Below are positions 42,320 through 51,711 of a stretch of 64,000 bases of DNA, one piece after another. A program made the position numbers and the translations under genes. Numbering within the stretch: the first letter of the stretch is position 1; each line of letters starts with the position of its first letter. This DNA is from Cerasicoccus sp. TK19100 (GTDB lineage Bacteria > Verrucomicrobiota > Verrucomicrobiia > Opitutales > Cerasicoccaceae), in assembly GCF_027257155.1 (NCBI RefSeq), contig NZ_JAPWDU010000002.1, positions 186,001-250,000 on the forward strand, written 5' to 3'. The notes beneath the pieces were generated by a model that had not been told where the DNA came from, made no database searches, and worked only from the letters and a program-made list of their open reading frames with translations.

Positions 42320-42529
42320 ATGAGCGATCATATCTACAAGAAAATCGAGTTAACCGGTTCCTCCGAATTATCCACCGATGACGCCATCAAGAACGCAATC
42401 GCGCGCGCATCGAAATCTGTCCGCAACATGCGCTGGTTTGAAGTCGTTGAAACGCGTGGCCACATCGAAAACAATGCTGTCATGCATTGGCAGGTGACGA
42501 TCAAGGTCGGATTTACTTTGGACGAATAA
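42320..42529 (+). CDS. dodecin family flavin-binding protein
   Basis: The 69-residue product [16 protein letters not shown]... with [21 protein letters not shown] and [10 protein letters not shown] is a typical dodecin, including the conserved Trp of the flavin stacking site. Dodecins assemble as dodecamers that store or buffer flavins. The ATG at 42320 gives the standard length; an upstream in-frame start at 42263 would add 19 residues unlike the family. It is likely its own transcription unit or a read-through from the glycosylase gene. Confidence 0.92.
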   Translation: MSDHIYKKIELTGSSELSTDDAIKNAIARASKSVRNMRWFEVVETRGHIENNAVMHWQVTIKVGFTLDE

Positions 42530-42592
42530 GCTTCGGCCAATCGCAGGGAATTTTGGAAACAACGTGCGCTTGCGCGTTTCCTATTTCTCACT

Positions 42593-43534
42593 ATGATTTT
42601 CTCTGTGAAATTCATTCTTACCTGTTTGCTCGCGTTGGCGTGGCTCCCGGCATTCGGCGAGCGCGCGACCATCAATCTTGGCGAAGGCAATACTGTCAGC
42701 GGCTCCGTCGTCTACGAAAGGCCCAATAGCATATTCGTCGATCTGGGATTTACCGTGCTGGAAATCCCTCGAGACAACATCATCGGGATTGACCTGGAGA
42801 ACGTCACGCAGGTGGCGGTCGCGAACGCAACGACCAAGCAGGGCCTGTTTCAAGTATTGTCCGAACGTAATAGTCAAAGCGTCGGTGATTGGGTGGATGA
42901 GTACGGCGAAGCAGTCGTGTTGATTCGCACGCAAACGGGGCTTGGCAGCGGCTTCGTCATTAACCCGGATGGCTACCTGATCACCAATGATCACGTCATT
43001 GCCGGTGAACACGAAATTTCCGTAACGGTTTTCAAGGACGACAACGACTCGCTCTCCCGCGAGCAATATAGCAACGTGAAAATCGTCGCCAGTAACCCCA
43101 GTGCCGACTTGGCCTTGTTGAAGATTGATCTGGCCGACGGCGAACAGCTGACAGCGGTGCCGTTAGGCGAGTCGAACGACATCAAGCAAGGGCAGTCCGT
43201 GTTTGCCATTGGGGCACCGCTGGGACTGGACCGGACGGTTTCACAGGGCATCGTGAGCAATCGCAACCGCCCCATCAATGGCCGCGTTTACATCCAGACG
43301 ACAACCGAGATTAGCCCCGGCAATTCCGGCGGACCGCTCTTCAACATGAATGGCGAAGTCATTGGTGTAAACAACATGAAGGTGGTCGCCATGGGGGCCG
43401 AGGGGCTGGCTTTCGCCATTCCCGCCAACGTGCTGAAGTTTTTCCTCGAGAACCGCGACGCATTTGCCTTCGATCCCAGAAACCCGAATACCGGATTTCG
43501 TTACAACACGCCACCTACCGCCGCTGGCAACTAA
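42593..43534 (+). CDS. exported S1C-family serine protease (HtrA/DegP-like, no PDZ)
   Basis: A signal peptide (IFSVKFILTCLLALAWLPAFG) leads the 313-residue protein. A small beta domain (about 25-80) precedes a trypsin-like domain with the triad H124 (ITNDHVI), D172 (SADLALLKID) and S245 (PGNSGGPLF). There is room for no PDZ domain after it: the protein ends about 55 residues beyond GVNNMKVVAMGAEGLAFAIP. It should act in the periplasm or envelope. It is followed 6 bp later by a DUF3352-like exported protein, so the two are probably coexpressed. Confidence 0.9.
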   Translation: MIFSVKFILTCLLALAWLPAFGERATINLGEGNTVSGSVVYERPNSIFVDLGFTVLEIPRDNIIGIDLENVTQVAVANATTKQGLFQVLSERNSQSVGDWVDEYGEAVVLIRTQTGLGSGFVINPDGYLITNDHVIAGEHEISVTVFKDDNDSLSREQYSNVKIVASNPSADLALLKIDLADGEQLTAVPLGESNDIKQGQSVFAIGAPLGLDRTVSQGIVSNRNRPINGRVYIQTTTEISPGNSGGPLFNMNGEVIGVNNMKVVAMGAEGLAFAIPANVLKFFLENRDAFAFDPRNPNTGFRYNTPPTAAGN

Positions 43535-43540
43535 AGCCGC

Positions 43541-45259
43541 ATGCTAAAATATTTATTGCCCATTTCCATTGCCTTGGTGAGTGCCTCGGCATTCGCTAAA
43601 GATTATCTCGAAGAGTATCTCCCGGAAAGCGCTGTCGTCAGCATATCGCTGGACGACTTTAAAGCCGTGATGGCGCATGCCGAAGATGGCAAGCTCAGCG
43701 AGTTCTTTTCCGCCAGCCAAAAAGAGAAATGGGACGCCGAGCTGAGCGAACCGTTTGAAACCGAGGACGGCGAACGCTTTGTGTTGCAAAGTGGCGATGA
43801 GCTTTCCCTGGCGAATCTCTCAGAGCTGCTCAACGGCCGCCTCTGCGCTTCCATCGTTGGCTTTGACCAGGCAAACGACATGGAGCCGAGCATCGTGATC
43901 ATGGCAGACTTTGCCGGAGAGGTTGACGCTTTGCGCTACCTTCAAGTGCTGGACCGTGAGATGCCCACCGACCAAGTCGTGCTAATCGAAGAGCCGTATG
44001 CTGGCGTGACTCTCTACACAGAAGAGATCGCCGACGAGCCAGAAGAAGATTGGATGGCTGAGTATTGGACGCTCGTTGATGGCATTGCCATTGAGGCTAC
44101 CTCCCTGGAACTATTGAAAAACGTGGTCGACTCCATCATCGATTCACGCAGCGACGGTCTGGGTAGCTCTCGTGGTTTTCTCCGCTCCATGGACATTGCC
44201 GGCGACTCGCAGATTCGGTTTTACGCCAACGCGGCCGAGGCGATCTCGTTGATCCAGGAAGCCATTGCCGCCGAGCAAGAGGAACTGCCGATGAATCCTT
44301 TGGGGCTGACCATGGAATCCATCTGGGACAGCCTGGGTCTGGATTCCTTCAAATCGTTTTTCTTCACGCTGAATCTCGACGGCGATAACCCGGAGTCGGT
44401 GCTAGGCGTGCTGTATGACGAACGGCGCGGCGTCCTCGATGTGTTGGCCTACACCTCGGATCCCATCAACTATCCGCACTGGGTGCCCAGTGACGCCGTC
44501 GACGCGAATATCGCGATGATCGATTTCAGCGAGGCATTTGCGTCCTTCGAGGCCCTGATGAATGACATGAGCCCCAACTTTGGCGGAATGTTCCAACTGC
44601 AGTTGGACAATATGCGAGAGCAGACCGGCATCGATTTGCGTGAATCGCTCATGAAGAATTTCGGCAAGCAATTCACCTCCTACACCATGTGGGACACTTC
44701 CGAAACCTCGGACATCATGGAGCCCACCGAGCACATGGTTGCCGCGGTGCCACTCCGCGACCCGCAGGCATTCCAAAACGCCGTCAAGGGCCTGACGGAG
44801 ACCTTTGCTCCGGGGGTTGCCGTTTTCTCTGAGCGTGAGTTTCTGGACTACAAGATCGTGACGCCGGCCAACCTGAATGTCGCCGATGCGCCTTTCGGCT
44901 ACTCGCTTGCCAACGGGCATTTATTCATCGCCGTTGGCTCGGTGGATTTGCTGGAGCGCACGCTTTATCGTCTGCAAGAGTCCGAGGGTGGTCTTTGGAG
45001 CCAACCGCACATTGTTGATGCGCTAACTGAGTTTCCACCCAACCCAGTTGAAAATGCCTACCTGAATCTCGGGCCATTGATCGACCAGATGGTGAGCCTC
45101 TACAACTCAGAGCTTCAAAGCAGTTTGGGCAGCGATATGGATTTTGAGTTGCCGGAAATTAACAGCGATGATCTGCCATATTTCGTTCTTTCCGCGGGCT
45201 ATGTGTTGGAGGATGCCCAGATTACTCGCATTAAAATCCTCCCCAAAGACGAACAGTAG
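43541..45259 (+). CDS. exported DUF3352-like protein
   Basis: The 572-residue protein has a signal peptide (MLKYLLPISIALVSASAFA) and then a repeated alpha/beta layout, with LPESAVVSISLDDFKAVMAH at the start and several domain-like blocks such as GLTMESIWDSLGLDSFKSFF. It resembles DUF3352 proteins, which are common in Verrucomicrobiota and Planctomycetota and of unknown function. No catalytic motif is seen. It is sandwiched between the S1C protease and the FG-GAP protein with 2-6 bp gaps, suggesting a periplasmic three-gene operon. Confidence 0.75.
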   Translation: MLKYLLPISIALVSASAFAKDYLEEYLPESAVVSISLDDFKAVMAHAEDGKLSEFFSASQKEKWDAELSEPFETEDGERFVLQSGDELSLANLSELLNGRLCASIVGFDQANDMEPSIVIMADFAGEVDALRYLQVLDREMPTDQVVLIEEPYAGVTLYTEEIADEPEEDWMAEYWTLVDGIAIEATSLELLKNVVDSIIDSRSDGLGSSRGFLRSMDIAGDSQIRFYANAAEAISLIQEAIAAEQEELPMNPLGLTMESIWDSLGLDSFKSFFFTLNLDGDNPESVLGVLYDERRGVLDVLAYTSDPINYPHWVPSDAVDANIAMIDFSEAFASFEALMNDMSPNFGGMFQLQLDNMREQTGIDLRESLMKNFGKQFTSYTMWDTSETSDIMEPTEHMVAAVPLRDPQAFQNAVKGLTETFAPGVAVFSEREFLDYKIVTPANLNVADAPFGYSLANGHLFIAVGSVDLLERTLYRLQESEGGLWSQPHIVDALTEFPPNPVENAYLNLGPLIDQMVSLYNSELQSSLGSDMDFELPEINSDDLPYFVLSAGYVLEDAQITRIKILPKDEQ

Positions 45260-45261
45260 CC

Positions 45262-47559
45262 ATGCGTTTCATCCTTCCTTTTCTATTGATCGGCAGCGGG
45301 CTGATCGCTGACTCCGCCGACACCGCGCCCATTCAGATCACCGGGCCGGAAATTACCAAGATTGACTGGAGCGTCCGCGGATTGGCGCAGGGAGATGTTG
45401 ACCAAGATGGCCGCACGGACATCGCCATCATCAACAATGACCGAGCGCGGGTGGAGATCTACTACCAGCGTGAACCGGGGGAGATTGACAACAGCAGCCG
45501 CAGCATTCGGCGAAACCGGTGGGAGCCAGTTTTGGAAGATGCACGATTCGAGCTCGAAGGCGTGGCTAGCGGCATCGCGATGTTTGACCTCGAGCTGGGG
45601 GACGTAACCGGTGATGGCTTGGTCGATGTGGTTTTCACCAGCAAGGATGAGCCCTTGGTCGCAGTCGCGCAGTTGGAAAAGGGTGACTGGGCTGAAAAGC
45701 GTGAGTATGACGGCATTGAGGCGCTCCCGTGGAACTCGACGCTTAAGCTGATCGAACTGACCGAAGATTACCCAGGCCTTGAGTTGGTGGCTTTGACCAA
45801 AAACCGTCTGGTTGTCTTTGCTTTCGACGAAAAAGCGAACCCGATCAAGCTTCACGAAACTTTCCGAATGGAGTCCAATGGGATGGACCTCGAAAGCCTG
45901 CCCGGCGAAGGCAATGAGCCACTGCGCTTTAGTTATCGGGTGCCGGGGTCTCCCCGCGCACTGCGGGTAATCGAGTGGGACCCCGAACTCGGTCTTGGTG
46001 CCGAACTCGCCTACGGACTGGACGCCACCACGCCAAGCATTGCCTGGCTGGATACCGAAGCAGCCAAGCCGCAATTGGTTTTAATCGAACCGCGGACCGG
46101 TCGTTTGCGCGTGGAACAACTCCAAGCGGACAGCCTCGAAAAGGGTGGTGACTGGCCCATGGAATATTACTCAAGTGGGTCTGAAGCGACTGCTCGCGAC
46201 GCCTACGCCTCGGGAGATTTTAACGGAGATGGCGCGCTGGATGTAGTCGTGGCAGACTCTGCCAATGCGCAAGTTTGGCTTTTGCTTGGGCGGGAGAATG
46301 GTGGCTGGAAGGCACCACAATCTTTCCCGTCTTTTCAGGGGGTTGAATCGCTCGCCGCTGCGGATATCGACGCCGATGGGCAGCATGAATTATTCGTCCT
46401 CAGCCAAAGTGAATCCATCATCGGCCTGAGCCAATGGAATGGTGAGCGCCTAACGTTTCCCCGCGCGATTGGCGTTAGCGGAGAGCCGGAAAAAATCGTC
46501 TGGCTGCCAGAGCGAAAGCAGCTGGCCTTGATATCGGGCAAAAACGGTAAACAACTGCTGTCATTTTTGTCGCAAAACCAAGATGGGTGGATGGTTGATA
46601 AGCAATTTGAGCTGGAGGGCGTCCGGCGTTCACCCGATGGCATCATGTATGCCGACCTCGACCAGAATGACTCGAAGGATTTATTGATCGCGGTGCCCCG
46701 CGACGCCGCTCGCTATGTGGACATGGCACTCGTGGATGCCTTGCCCGAAGACCAGACCAGCGAGGCTGTTTTTGAAATCGATGGCTTGCGGGAAATCGAT
46801 TTAGCCAATGTCGGTATGGGCGACATCAATGACGATGGGCGGGAAGAGATGCTGATCGCTTCCAATGGATTTGTGCGCGCCATTTACCTGGATGCTGACA
46901 AGCGCCGCATCGTCATGGATCAGTTCAATTCGCGCGCGGGCAATGATCACTTGTCGATCCCGCATTTGCGCGACGTGGATGGTGATGGCGTGGCGGAAAT
47001 GCTAATCTTCGATACCCGCGAGAAGGAGTTTCAAATTCTCAACCGCGACGAAGCCGGGATCTACCGCTATTCGCGCTCGGTGGAATACGGCGACTTCAGT
47101 CCGATGGGGGTTCTACAGTCAGAGGGCGACAGCAAAGATCTCGTCCTGCTCGGCAAAAATGCCCTGGTTCGTTCTGCGCTGGATTCTCAATGGGAGTCAT
47201 TGCAAAACGTATCCAGCTATGAGTCCGATCTGGATAGCATTGTCTATAATCAAATCGTTGTGGGTGAGTTGAACAACGACGATGAGCCCGAATTTATCAT
47301 CATTGATGGCCAGAACAACGTACTGGAAATCATCAAGTACAGCTCGCCGGATTCCTGGCAAAGCGCGCTGCACTTCAGCGTGTTTGAGGAAGACTTACAC
47401 TATGGCGGTCGCAAAGGCGCTCCACTGGAGCCACGCGAAGTGATGATCGGCGATTTTACCAACGACGGCCGACAAGACATCGTGCTGCTGGTTCACGACC
47501 GGTTGCTGCTTTACCCGCAGGCTGATCCGGATCAGCCTACGGACAAGGCAGTGAATTAA
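45262..47559 (+). CDS. exported FG-GAP/VCBS repeat beta-propeller protein
   Basis: A signal peptide (RFILPFLLIGSGLIADSA) is followed by many FG-GAP-type repeats, visible as calcium-binding DxDxDG loops: GDVDQDGRTDIA, GDVTGDGLVDVV, GDFNGDGALDVV, ADIDADGQHELF, GDINDDGREEML, RDVDGDGVAEML and GDFTNDGRQDIV. The 765 residues probably form one or two seven-bladed propellers. No enzyme domain is seen; adhesion or binding on the cell surface is possible. Its stop codon shares the TTAA at 47556-47559 with the convergent PhoX gene. Confidence 0.85.
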   Translation: MRFILPFLLIGSGLIADSADTAPIQITGPEITKIDWSVRGLAQGDVDQDGRTDIAIINNDRARVEIYYQREPGEIDNSSRSIRRNRWEPVLEDARFELEGVASGIAMFDLELGDVTGDGLVDVVFTSKDEPLVAVAQLEKGDWAEKREYDGIEALPWNSTLKLIELTEDYPGLELVALTKNRLVVFAFDEKANPIKLHETFRMESNGMDLESLPGEGNEPLRFSYRVPGSPRALRVIEWDPELGLGAELAYGLDATTPSIAWLDTEAAKPQLVLIEPRTGRLRVEQLQADSLEKGGDWPMEYYSSGSEATARDAYASGDFNGDGALDVVVADSANAQVWLLLGRENGGWKAPQSFPSFQGVESLAAADIDADGQHELFVLSQSESIIGLSQWNGERLTFPRAIGVSGEPEKIVWLPERKQLALISGKNGKQLLSFLSQNQDGWMVDKQFELEGVRRSPDGIMYADLDQNDSKDLLIAVPRDAARYVDMALVDALPEDQTSEAVFEIDGLREIDLANVGMGDINDDGREEMLIASNGFVRAIYLDADKRRIVMDQFNSRAGNDHLSIPHLRDVDGDGVAEMLIFDTREKEFQILNRDEAGIYRYSRSVEYGDFSPMGVLQSEGDSKDLVLLGKNALVRSALDSQWESLQNVSSYESDLDSIVYNQIVVGELNNDDEPEFIIIDGQNNVLEIIKYSSPDSWQSALHFSVFEEDLHYGGRKGAPLEPREVMIGDFTNDGRQDIVLLVHDRLLLYPQADPDQPTDKAVN

Positions 47560-48923
47560 CCGCGTTTCTCCGGCCAGGGCCCGGTCACCGCAATGGTCAT
47601 ACCCGGGTGATTCTGAACGTTGAAGAATAGCGTCTGTCCATCGGGAGAGAAGCAGGCACCCGCCAACTCACTACTATTATAAACGCACTTGGCCAGATGG
47701 TAGATCTCGCCTTGGGGCGTTACGCCGACGAGGCGCTTGTGTGGCGCGTTGGAATCCTCGCAGATGATGACATCGCCCCATGGCGCGACGACGAGATTGT
47801 CCGCGTTTTGCATGAGGTCGGAATCGTGCGATTCGATAAATAGCTCCAGCGTGTCCGGCTTTCCCTTGCGACCGGGCTTGAGGCGGAATATCTGCCCGAA
47901 CATCTGCGGGCCACCCGTTGTGCAGGCAAAATACATTTCGTCCTCACCCATCCAGATGCCTTCGGTCCGCGCAAAGATGGCTGCTCCTTTTCGCTGTGCT
48001 TGCAAACGGAGGTCGTTGTTGGGGGACTCGACATCCTCCAGGTCCACCCAGTCCACGGTGAAGGATTGACCAATGGGGAAGTTGCCGGTGGCACCGGGAT
48101 TATTTCGCGTATCAGCCGGGCCGTTCTTAATGACGAGTGCTTGAAGCTTTCCAGAGTCCAGCTTGTCCGGCTTGTCAGGGATAAAACGGTAGAAACTGGA
48201 GTCGCCAATGTCTTCGGTTTGGTAAACAATGCCGGTCTCGGGATCGACCGCGATGGCCTCGTGGCGAAAGCGCCCCATTGCTTTCAATGGCTTAGCTGGC
48301 TCAAGTTCCGGAGTCAGGGTAGGGGTCACTTCAAAATTGTAACCATGGTCCTGACTATATCCGTCCTTAGTGGTCACCTGAGTCTCTTCACAGGTGATCC
48401 AAGTGCCCCATGGCGTGGGCCCGCCCGCACAATTACGCTCGGTGCCCAGCAAGCGCATGAATTCCTTTTCCACGCGGCCGGTTTTGGGATTGTAGATTAA
48501 AACAGTACACCCGCCAATGCAGGGCATGTTCCCTTGGCGCGCATCATAAAGCTTTTTGGGGTCCACTTCGGCGTAGCGCTCGTTGAGCATACCGAATGGG
48601 CCTAAGGGGCGCCATGGGTATTCATTTTCGTGGTTGCGAATGAGGATCACGCGGCCCTCTGGTCCCGGAAAAGCCGCCATTCCATCCTGACGCCCCGGGG
48701 AGAGTAAACCATCGGCCATGGGCTTGCCGGTTTGAGAAATAATCCGATAAGAGAAGCCCTTGGGGAGTTCCAAAACAGAGTCTGAATCCGGGAGGAGGGG
48801 GCCGAAGCCCACTGTCGAAGGTCCTTGGTCCGATGCCAGTAACTTTTGTAACCCACCAAAGCCGAGGCTCAAGGCGGCCCCAGAAACCCCTATAGTCTGA
48901 ATAAAACTGCGTCGATGTAACAT
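47556..48923 (-). CDS. Tat-exported PhoX/DUF839 family protein
   Basis: The start is the ATG at 48923, giving MLHRRSFIQTIGVSGAALSLG, a twin-arginine signal (RRSFIQ). The 455-residue protein is a PhoX/DUF839-type beta-propeller: LLSPGRQDGMAAFPGPEGRVILIRNHE, GTWITCEE, FRHEAIAVDPETG and VAPWGDVIICEDSN are typical. PhoX members are calcium/iron-dependent alkaline phosphatases, but the DUF839 group also includes proteins of unproven activity. An upstream in-frame start at 49007 is unlikely, because the added residues lack the signal. Confidence 0.85.
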   Translation of the reverse strand: MLHRRSFIQTIGVSGAALSLGFGGLQKLLASDQGPSTVGFGPLLPDSDSVLELPKGFSYRIISQTGKPMADGLLSPGRQDGMAAFPGPEGRVILIRNHENEYPWRPLGPFGMLNERYAEVDPKKLYDARQGNMPCIGGCTVLIYNPKTGRVEKEFMRLLGTERNCAGGPTPWGTWITCEETQVTTKDGYSQDHGYNFEVTPTLTPELEPAKPLKAMGRFRHEAIAVDPETGIVYQTEDIGDSSFYRFIPDKPDKLDSGKLQALVIKNGPADTRNNPGATGNFPIGQSFTVDWVDLEDVESPNNDLRLQAQRKGAAIFARTEGIWMGEDEMYFACTTGGPQMFGQIFRLKPGRKGKPDTLELFIESHDSDLMQNADNLVVAPWGDVIICEDSNAPHKRLVGVTPQGEIYHLAKCVYNSSELAGACFSPDGQTLFFNVQNHPGMTIAVTGPWPEKRG

Positions 48924-49048
48924 AATATTATAGATATTATATAAAAATTTAGCTAAAGCTTTCCTGCAAAAGACCGATAACTTAGGCCAATTGCTATAAA
49001 TTTCCACCCCAGAAAGCTGACCTGCACTACGCAGTCCCTGTATATTCC

Positions 49049-49798
49049 ATGAGTACCAGTCAAGAGCCGACGCTGAATATCTACTTCGCTGGAGACCTTT
49101 TCACGCATAAAGACTTGATTGGCAACGCGATGCTTGCTGAGGCGATTTCTGATATCTCCGATCAACGCTATTGCAGTGTGCTCCCGCAGAATTTCCCTGC
49201 CCGCGACAAATCTGCCCGCCGCATTCGCGACGAGAAGTTGCTCAATCTGCTACAATGCGATCTGGCGCTCTTTAATTTCGATGGGGGTATAATTGAAGCC
49301 GGCGCTGTGGTGGAGTTTATGACGGCAAAATTTGCTGATATCCCGACCGTTATTTTACGAACGGATTCGCGTGGATTGGACGAAACGCCCGAAGACATTC
49401 ACCCTTGGACACTCATGGCACACTTCTTTCCGCGCACGGAAGTGGAGTCACTGAATGCGGCAGCGATTTATCAGAACATTTTTGAAGAATTTCCCATGAC
49501 TGATGCGGCCGACGTGCTCATTGAGGAGCGAAGTTCTGAGGTTTCGCGCACGATGGTTCGAGTCATTGCGCAAGCGGTGGTGGATGCATTTGACCGTGTA
49601 CGCGAACAGCCCAGCCGCATGCACGAAATGGAGCCAAAAATCGTTTACAGCTGGCTTTCGCGTTTCTTTGGAGCAGAGGTATCGGCAGAAGAATGCCTCT
49701 ATACCTTGGAGCGCGCACTTGAGCGCAAGCGCAGTCGAGGATTGTTACCGAAAGAGCCGACAACAAAGACTGCCCGTCACCAAGAGCAGGTGAGCTAG
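49049..49798 (+). CDS. nucleoside 2-deoxyribosyltransferase family protein
   Basis: The 249-residue protein begins with the family signature IYFAGDLFTHKDLIGN and has CDLALFNFDGGIIEAGAVVEF near 69-89, where the D and the catalytic-type Glu (in AGAVVEF) lie. This fits the PF05014 fold, which exchanges bases between deoxynucleosides or hydrolyses nucleotides. The C-terminal 90 residues are an extra helical region not needed for the fold. It is divergent from PhoX and ends at a clear intrinsic terminator. Confidence 0.8.
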   Translation: MSTSQEPTLNIYFAGDLFTHKDLIGNAMLAEAISDISDQRYCSVLPQNFPARDKSARRIRDEKLLNLLQCDLALFNFDGGIIEAGAVVEFMTAKFADIPTVILRTDSRGLDETPEDIHPWTLMAHFFPRTEVESLNAAAIYQNIFEEFPMTDAADVLIEERSSEVSRTMVRVIAQAVVDAFDRVREQPSRMHEMEPKIVYSWLSRFFGAEVSAEECLYTLERALERKRSRGLLPKEPTTKTARHQEQVS

Positions 49799-49839
49799 CG
49801 CTCAACCCAGCATATCAGCAAGTTAAGCTGACTAAACTT

Positions 49840-49866
49840 GCCGCCAATGGATTGTTGGCGGCTATT
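49840..49866 (+). terminator. intrinsic terminator after the deoxyribosyltransferase gene
   Basis: GCCGCCAA (49840-49847), loop TGGATTG, TTGGCGGC (49855-49862), followed by TATTTT. The stem is perfect and GC-rich. Confidence 0.8.
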
Positions 49867-49936
49867 TTGTGCGTAAATTTCTGTAAGGCCGGATCATGGC
49901 CGCTGGATGCGGGGCCGGCAACAAGCCAGCCGCCGT

Positions 49937-50104
49937 CTAGCTGCGTGGCTTGATGCCCAAGCGCTTATCTTGGGGTGACGTCGCATGCATGGTTTGTGCG
50001 TCTCGAGCCCAGCGAAGCTCCAACCACAGGTCCAAAGCGAGTGCAGATATGATGATTGCACCCATTACGTAAACCACGACGTTAATGCTGTTTGTTAATT
50101 CCAT
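49937..50104 (-). CDS. small single-span membrane protein (hypothetical)
   Basis: The ATG at 50104 gives a 55-residue product with one hydrophobic helix (VVVYVMGAIIISALALDLWL) and a charged C-terminus. No Shine-Dalgarno is obvious and no family is recognised. It may be real because it carries a clean membrane segment and fills part of a 620-bp gap, but the evidence is thin. The rest of that gap (49867-49936 and 50105-50419) holds no gene that I can see. Confidence 0.35.
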   Translation of the reverse strand: MELTNSINVVVYVMGAIIISALALDLWLELRWARDAQTMHATSPQDKRLGIKPRS

Positions 50105-50371
50105 GTCACGAATGTCACACAAACGAAACATAAGGTCAAGTTGAAAGCGACGCCTTTAGTTTAAGCATTCTTAATATTATCGCGGTCGATAGAATTAAAC
50201 ATGCTGATGGCTTGAGGAAAAACCATACGTTTCGTTCTGCAGCCTGACTAAATGAACCCGTCTTGTTTTAACTGTTTCTGCCACCATCTCGGGCGTTGCG
50301 CCCTTTGTTTGACCTAAAATGCTGAAAGTTTTGATTGCCTTTCAGGGCAGGGGTGTTTTTCTGGCTCGTTT

Positions 50372-50387
50372 CCACTCATCCGAGTGG
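50372..50387 (+). promoter_or_regulatory. leader hairpin upstream of rplY
   Basis: CCACTC (50372-50377), loop ATCC, GAGTGG (50382-50387) lies 32 bp before the rplY ATG. GGGCGTTGCGCCC occurs further upstream at 50294-50306. The position suggests a leader structure, possibly for autoregulation by L25, but there is no proof. Confidence 0.3.
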
Positions 50388-50419
50388 GAACCAAACAAGA
50401 ACCATTAGAATAGTTAAAC

Positions 50420-51040
50420 ATGAGCGAACACCTCCTGTCCGTACAAAAACGTGAGGGCATCGGCCGTGGTAATTCACGCCGCCTGCGCGCACAGGGCTTG
50501 ATCCCTGCAGTCATCTACGGTAAGAGCGGCAACCGCAATCTTGCGGTTGCCGAACGAGATTTCCAGATGCTGCTGCGCGAAGTCGCCGGGTCCACTGCCG
50601 TGATCACCCTCAAAGACGACGCAGATCAGACCATCGATGCGCTGATCCACGAAACCCAGCGCGATCCGCTCACGGACCGCTTCCGCCATATTGACTTCTT
50701 GGAAGTCGTTGCCGGTCAACTCATTCACGCGCACATCCCAGTTCACGTGACTGGCGAATCCATCGGCGTCAAGAACGGTGGCGTGCTCGACACTCCAGTC
50801 CACGAACTGGAAATCCACTGCATGCCGCGCAACTTGCCGGAATACGTTGAAATCAACGTTTCCGACCTCAAGATCGGCGACGCGATCCACCTGGAAGATC
50901 TGCCCGCAATCGAAGGCGTTACCTTCGACGGCGAGCCCGACATGGTGATCGTAGCCGTTGCTGAACCGGCCAAGGTCGAAAGCAGCGAAACCGAGGAAGC
51001 CGAAGAGGGCGAAGCCAAAGAAAAGGCTGAAGCCGAGTAA
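50420..51040 (+). CDS. rplY: 50S ribosomal protein L25 (general stress protein Ctc type)
   Basis: A 206-residue L25/TL5/CTC protein: the N-terminal 5S-rRNA-binding domain (LRAQGLIPAVIYGK, ALIHETQRDPLTDRFRHIDFLEV) and the C-terminal beta domain (VTGESIGVKNGGVLD..EIHCMPRNLPEYVEINVSDL in two parts). An acidic tail (SSETEEAEEGEAK) ends it. It binds 5S rRNA in the large subunit. The start is the ATG at 50420, although no Shine-Dalgarno is visible. A terminator follows 14 bp after the stop. Confidence 0.95.
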   Translation: MSEHLLSVQKREGIGRGNSRRLRAQGLIPAVIYGKSGNRNLAVAERDFQMLLREVAGSTAVITLKDDADQTIDALIHETQRDPLTDRFRHIDFLEVVAGQLIHAHIPVHVTGESIGVKNGGVLDTPVHELEIHCMPRNLPEYVEINVSDLKIGDAIHLEDLPAIEGVTFDGEPDMVIVAVAEPAKVESSETEEAEEGEAKEKAEAE

Positions 51041-51054
51041 TGTCTTTAATCCGT

Positions 51055-51088
51055 GGAATCAGCGTCACCCGGCGCTGATTCCATTTTC
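51055..51088 (+). terminator. intrinsic terminator between rplY and pth
   Basis: GGAATCAGCG (51055-51064), loop TCACCCGG, CGCTGATTCC (51073-51082), then ATTTTCTGTTCTTT. The 10-bp stem is perfect. It would reduce read-through from rplY into pth. Confidence 0.75.
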
Positions 51089-51102
51089 TGTTCTTTGCCA
51101 AA

Positions 51103-51711
51103 ATGGCCGTAACCGTCATCGCCGGACTGGGAAACCCCGGACTGGAGTATCGTGACACTCGTCATAATGTCGGATTCCAGGTCGTGGATCAATTAGCCGC
51201 CGATTGCCGTGGCGAGTGGAAGCTGCAGAAGAAGCTGCATGCCCAAACTGCCAAGGTAAATTTTGCCGGCGAATCAATTGTCCTCGTTAAGCCTGAAACT
51301 TACATGAATGAGAGCGGTGTCGCGGTTGGTGCCATGATGCGCTACCTGAAGGCCCCAGTCGATTCCGTTGTGGTAATCTACGACGAGATAAATCTCGATC
51401 TGGGGCGCTGCAAGGTATCTATCCGCGGCAGTAATGGCGGGCATAATGGCGTGGCAAGCCTGCTCCAACATTTGGGCAACGGCTTCGTCCGCTATCGGAT
51501 CGGCATTGGTAGCAACCCCCACAAAGGGAAGCTTACCAATTGGGTCCTTGGCAAATTCAACAGCGAAGAAAAAACACTTATTGAATCGCGTATCCCCGAG
51601 TATATCAACGGCTTGCGACTGCTAGTCGAGCAGGGGACCACCGTCGCGATGAATCAGATTAACACCCGAATTCCCACACAGTCGAACAATGAGCCAGACA
51701 GCAACGAATAA
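51103..51711 (+). CDS. pth: peptidyl-tRNA hydrolase
   Basis: The 202-residue enzyme frees tRNA from peptidyl-tRNA that has dropped off ribosomes. The signature GLGNPGLEYRDTRHNVGF contains N11 and the catalytic H21. KPETYMNESG and RGSNGGHNGVASLLQHLG are also present. Length is typical. It overlaps rpsF by 23 bp in another frame, so translation of the two is probably coupled. Confidence 0.96.
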   Translation: MAVTVIAGLGNPGLEYRDTRHNVGFQVVDQLAADCRGEWKLQKKLHAQTAKVNFAGESIVLVKPETYMNESGVAVGAMMRYLKAPVDSVVVIYDEINLDLGRCKVSIRGSNGGHNGVASLLQHLGNGFVRYRIGIGSNPHKGKLTNWVLGKFNSEEKTLIESRIPEYINGLRLLVEQGTTVAMNQINTRIPTQSNNEPDSNE

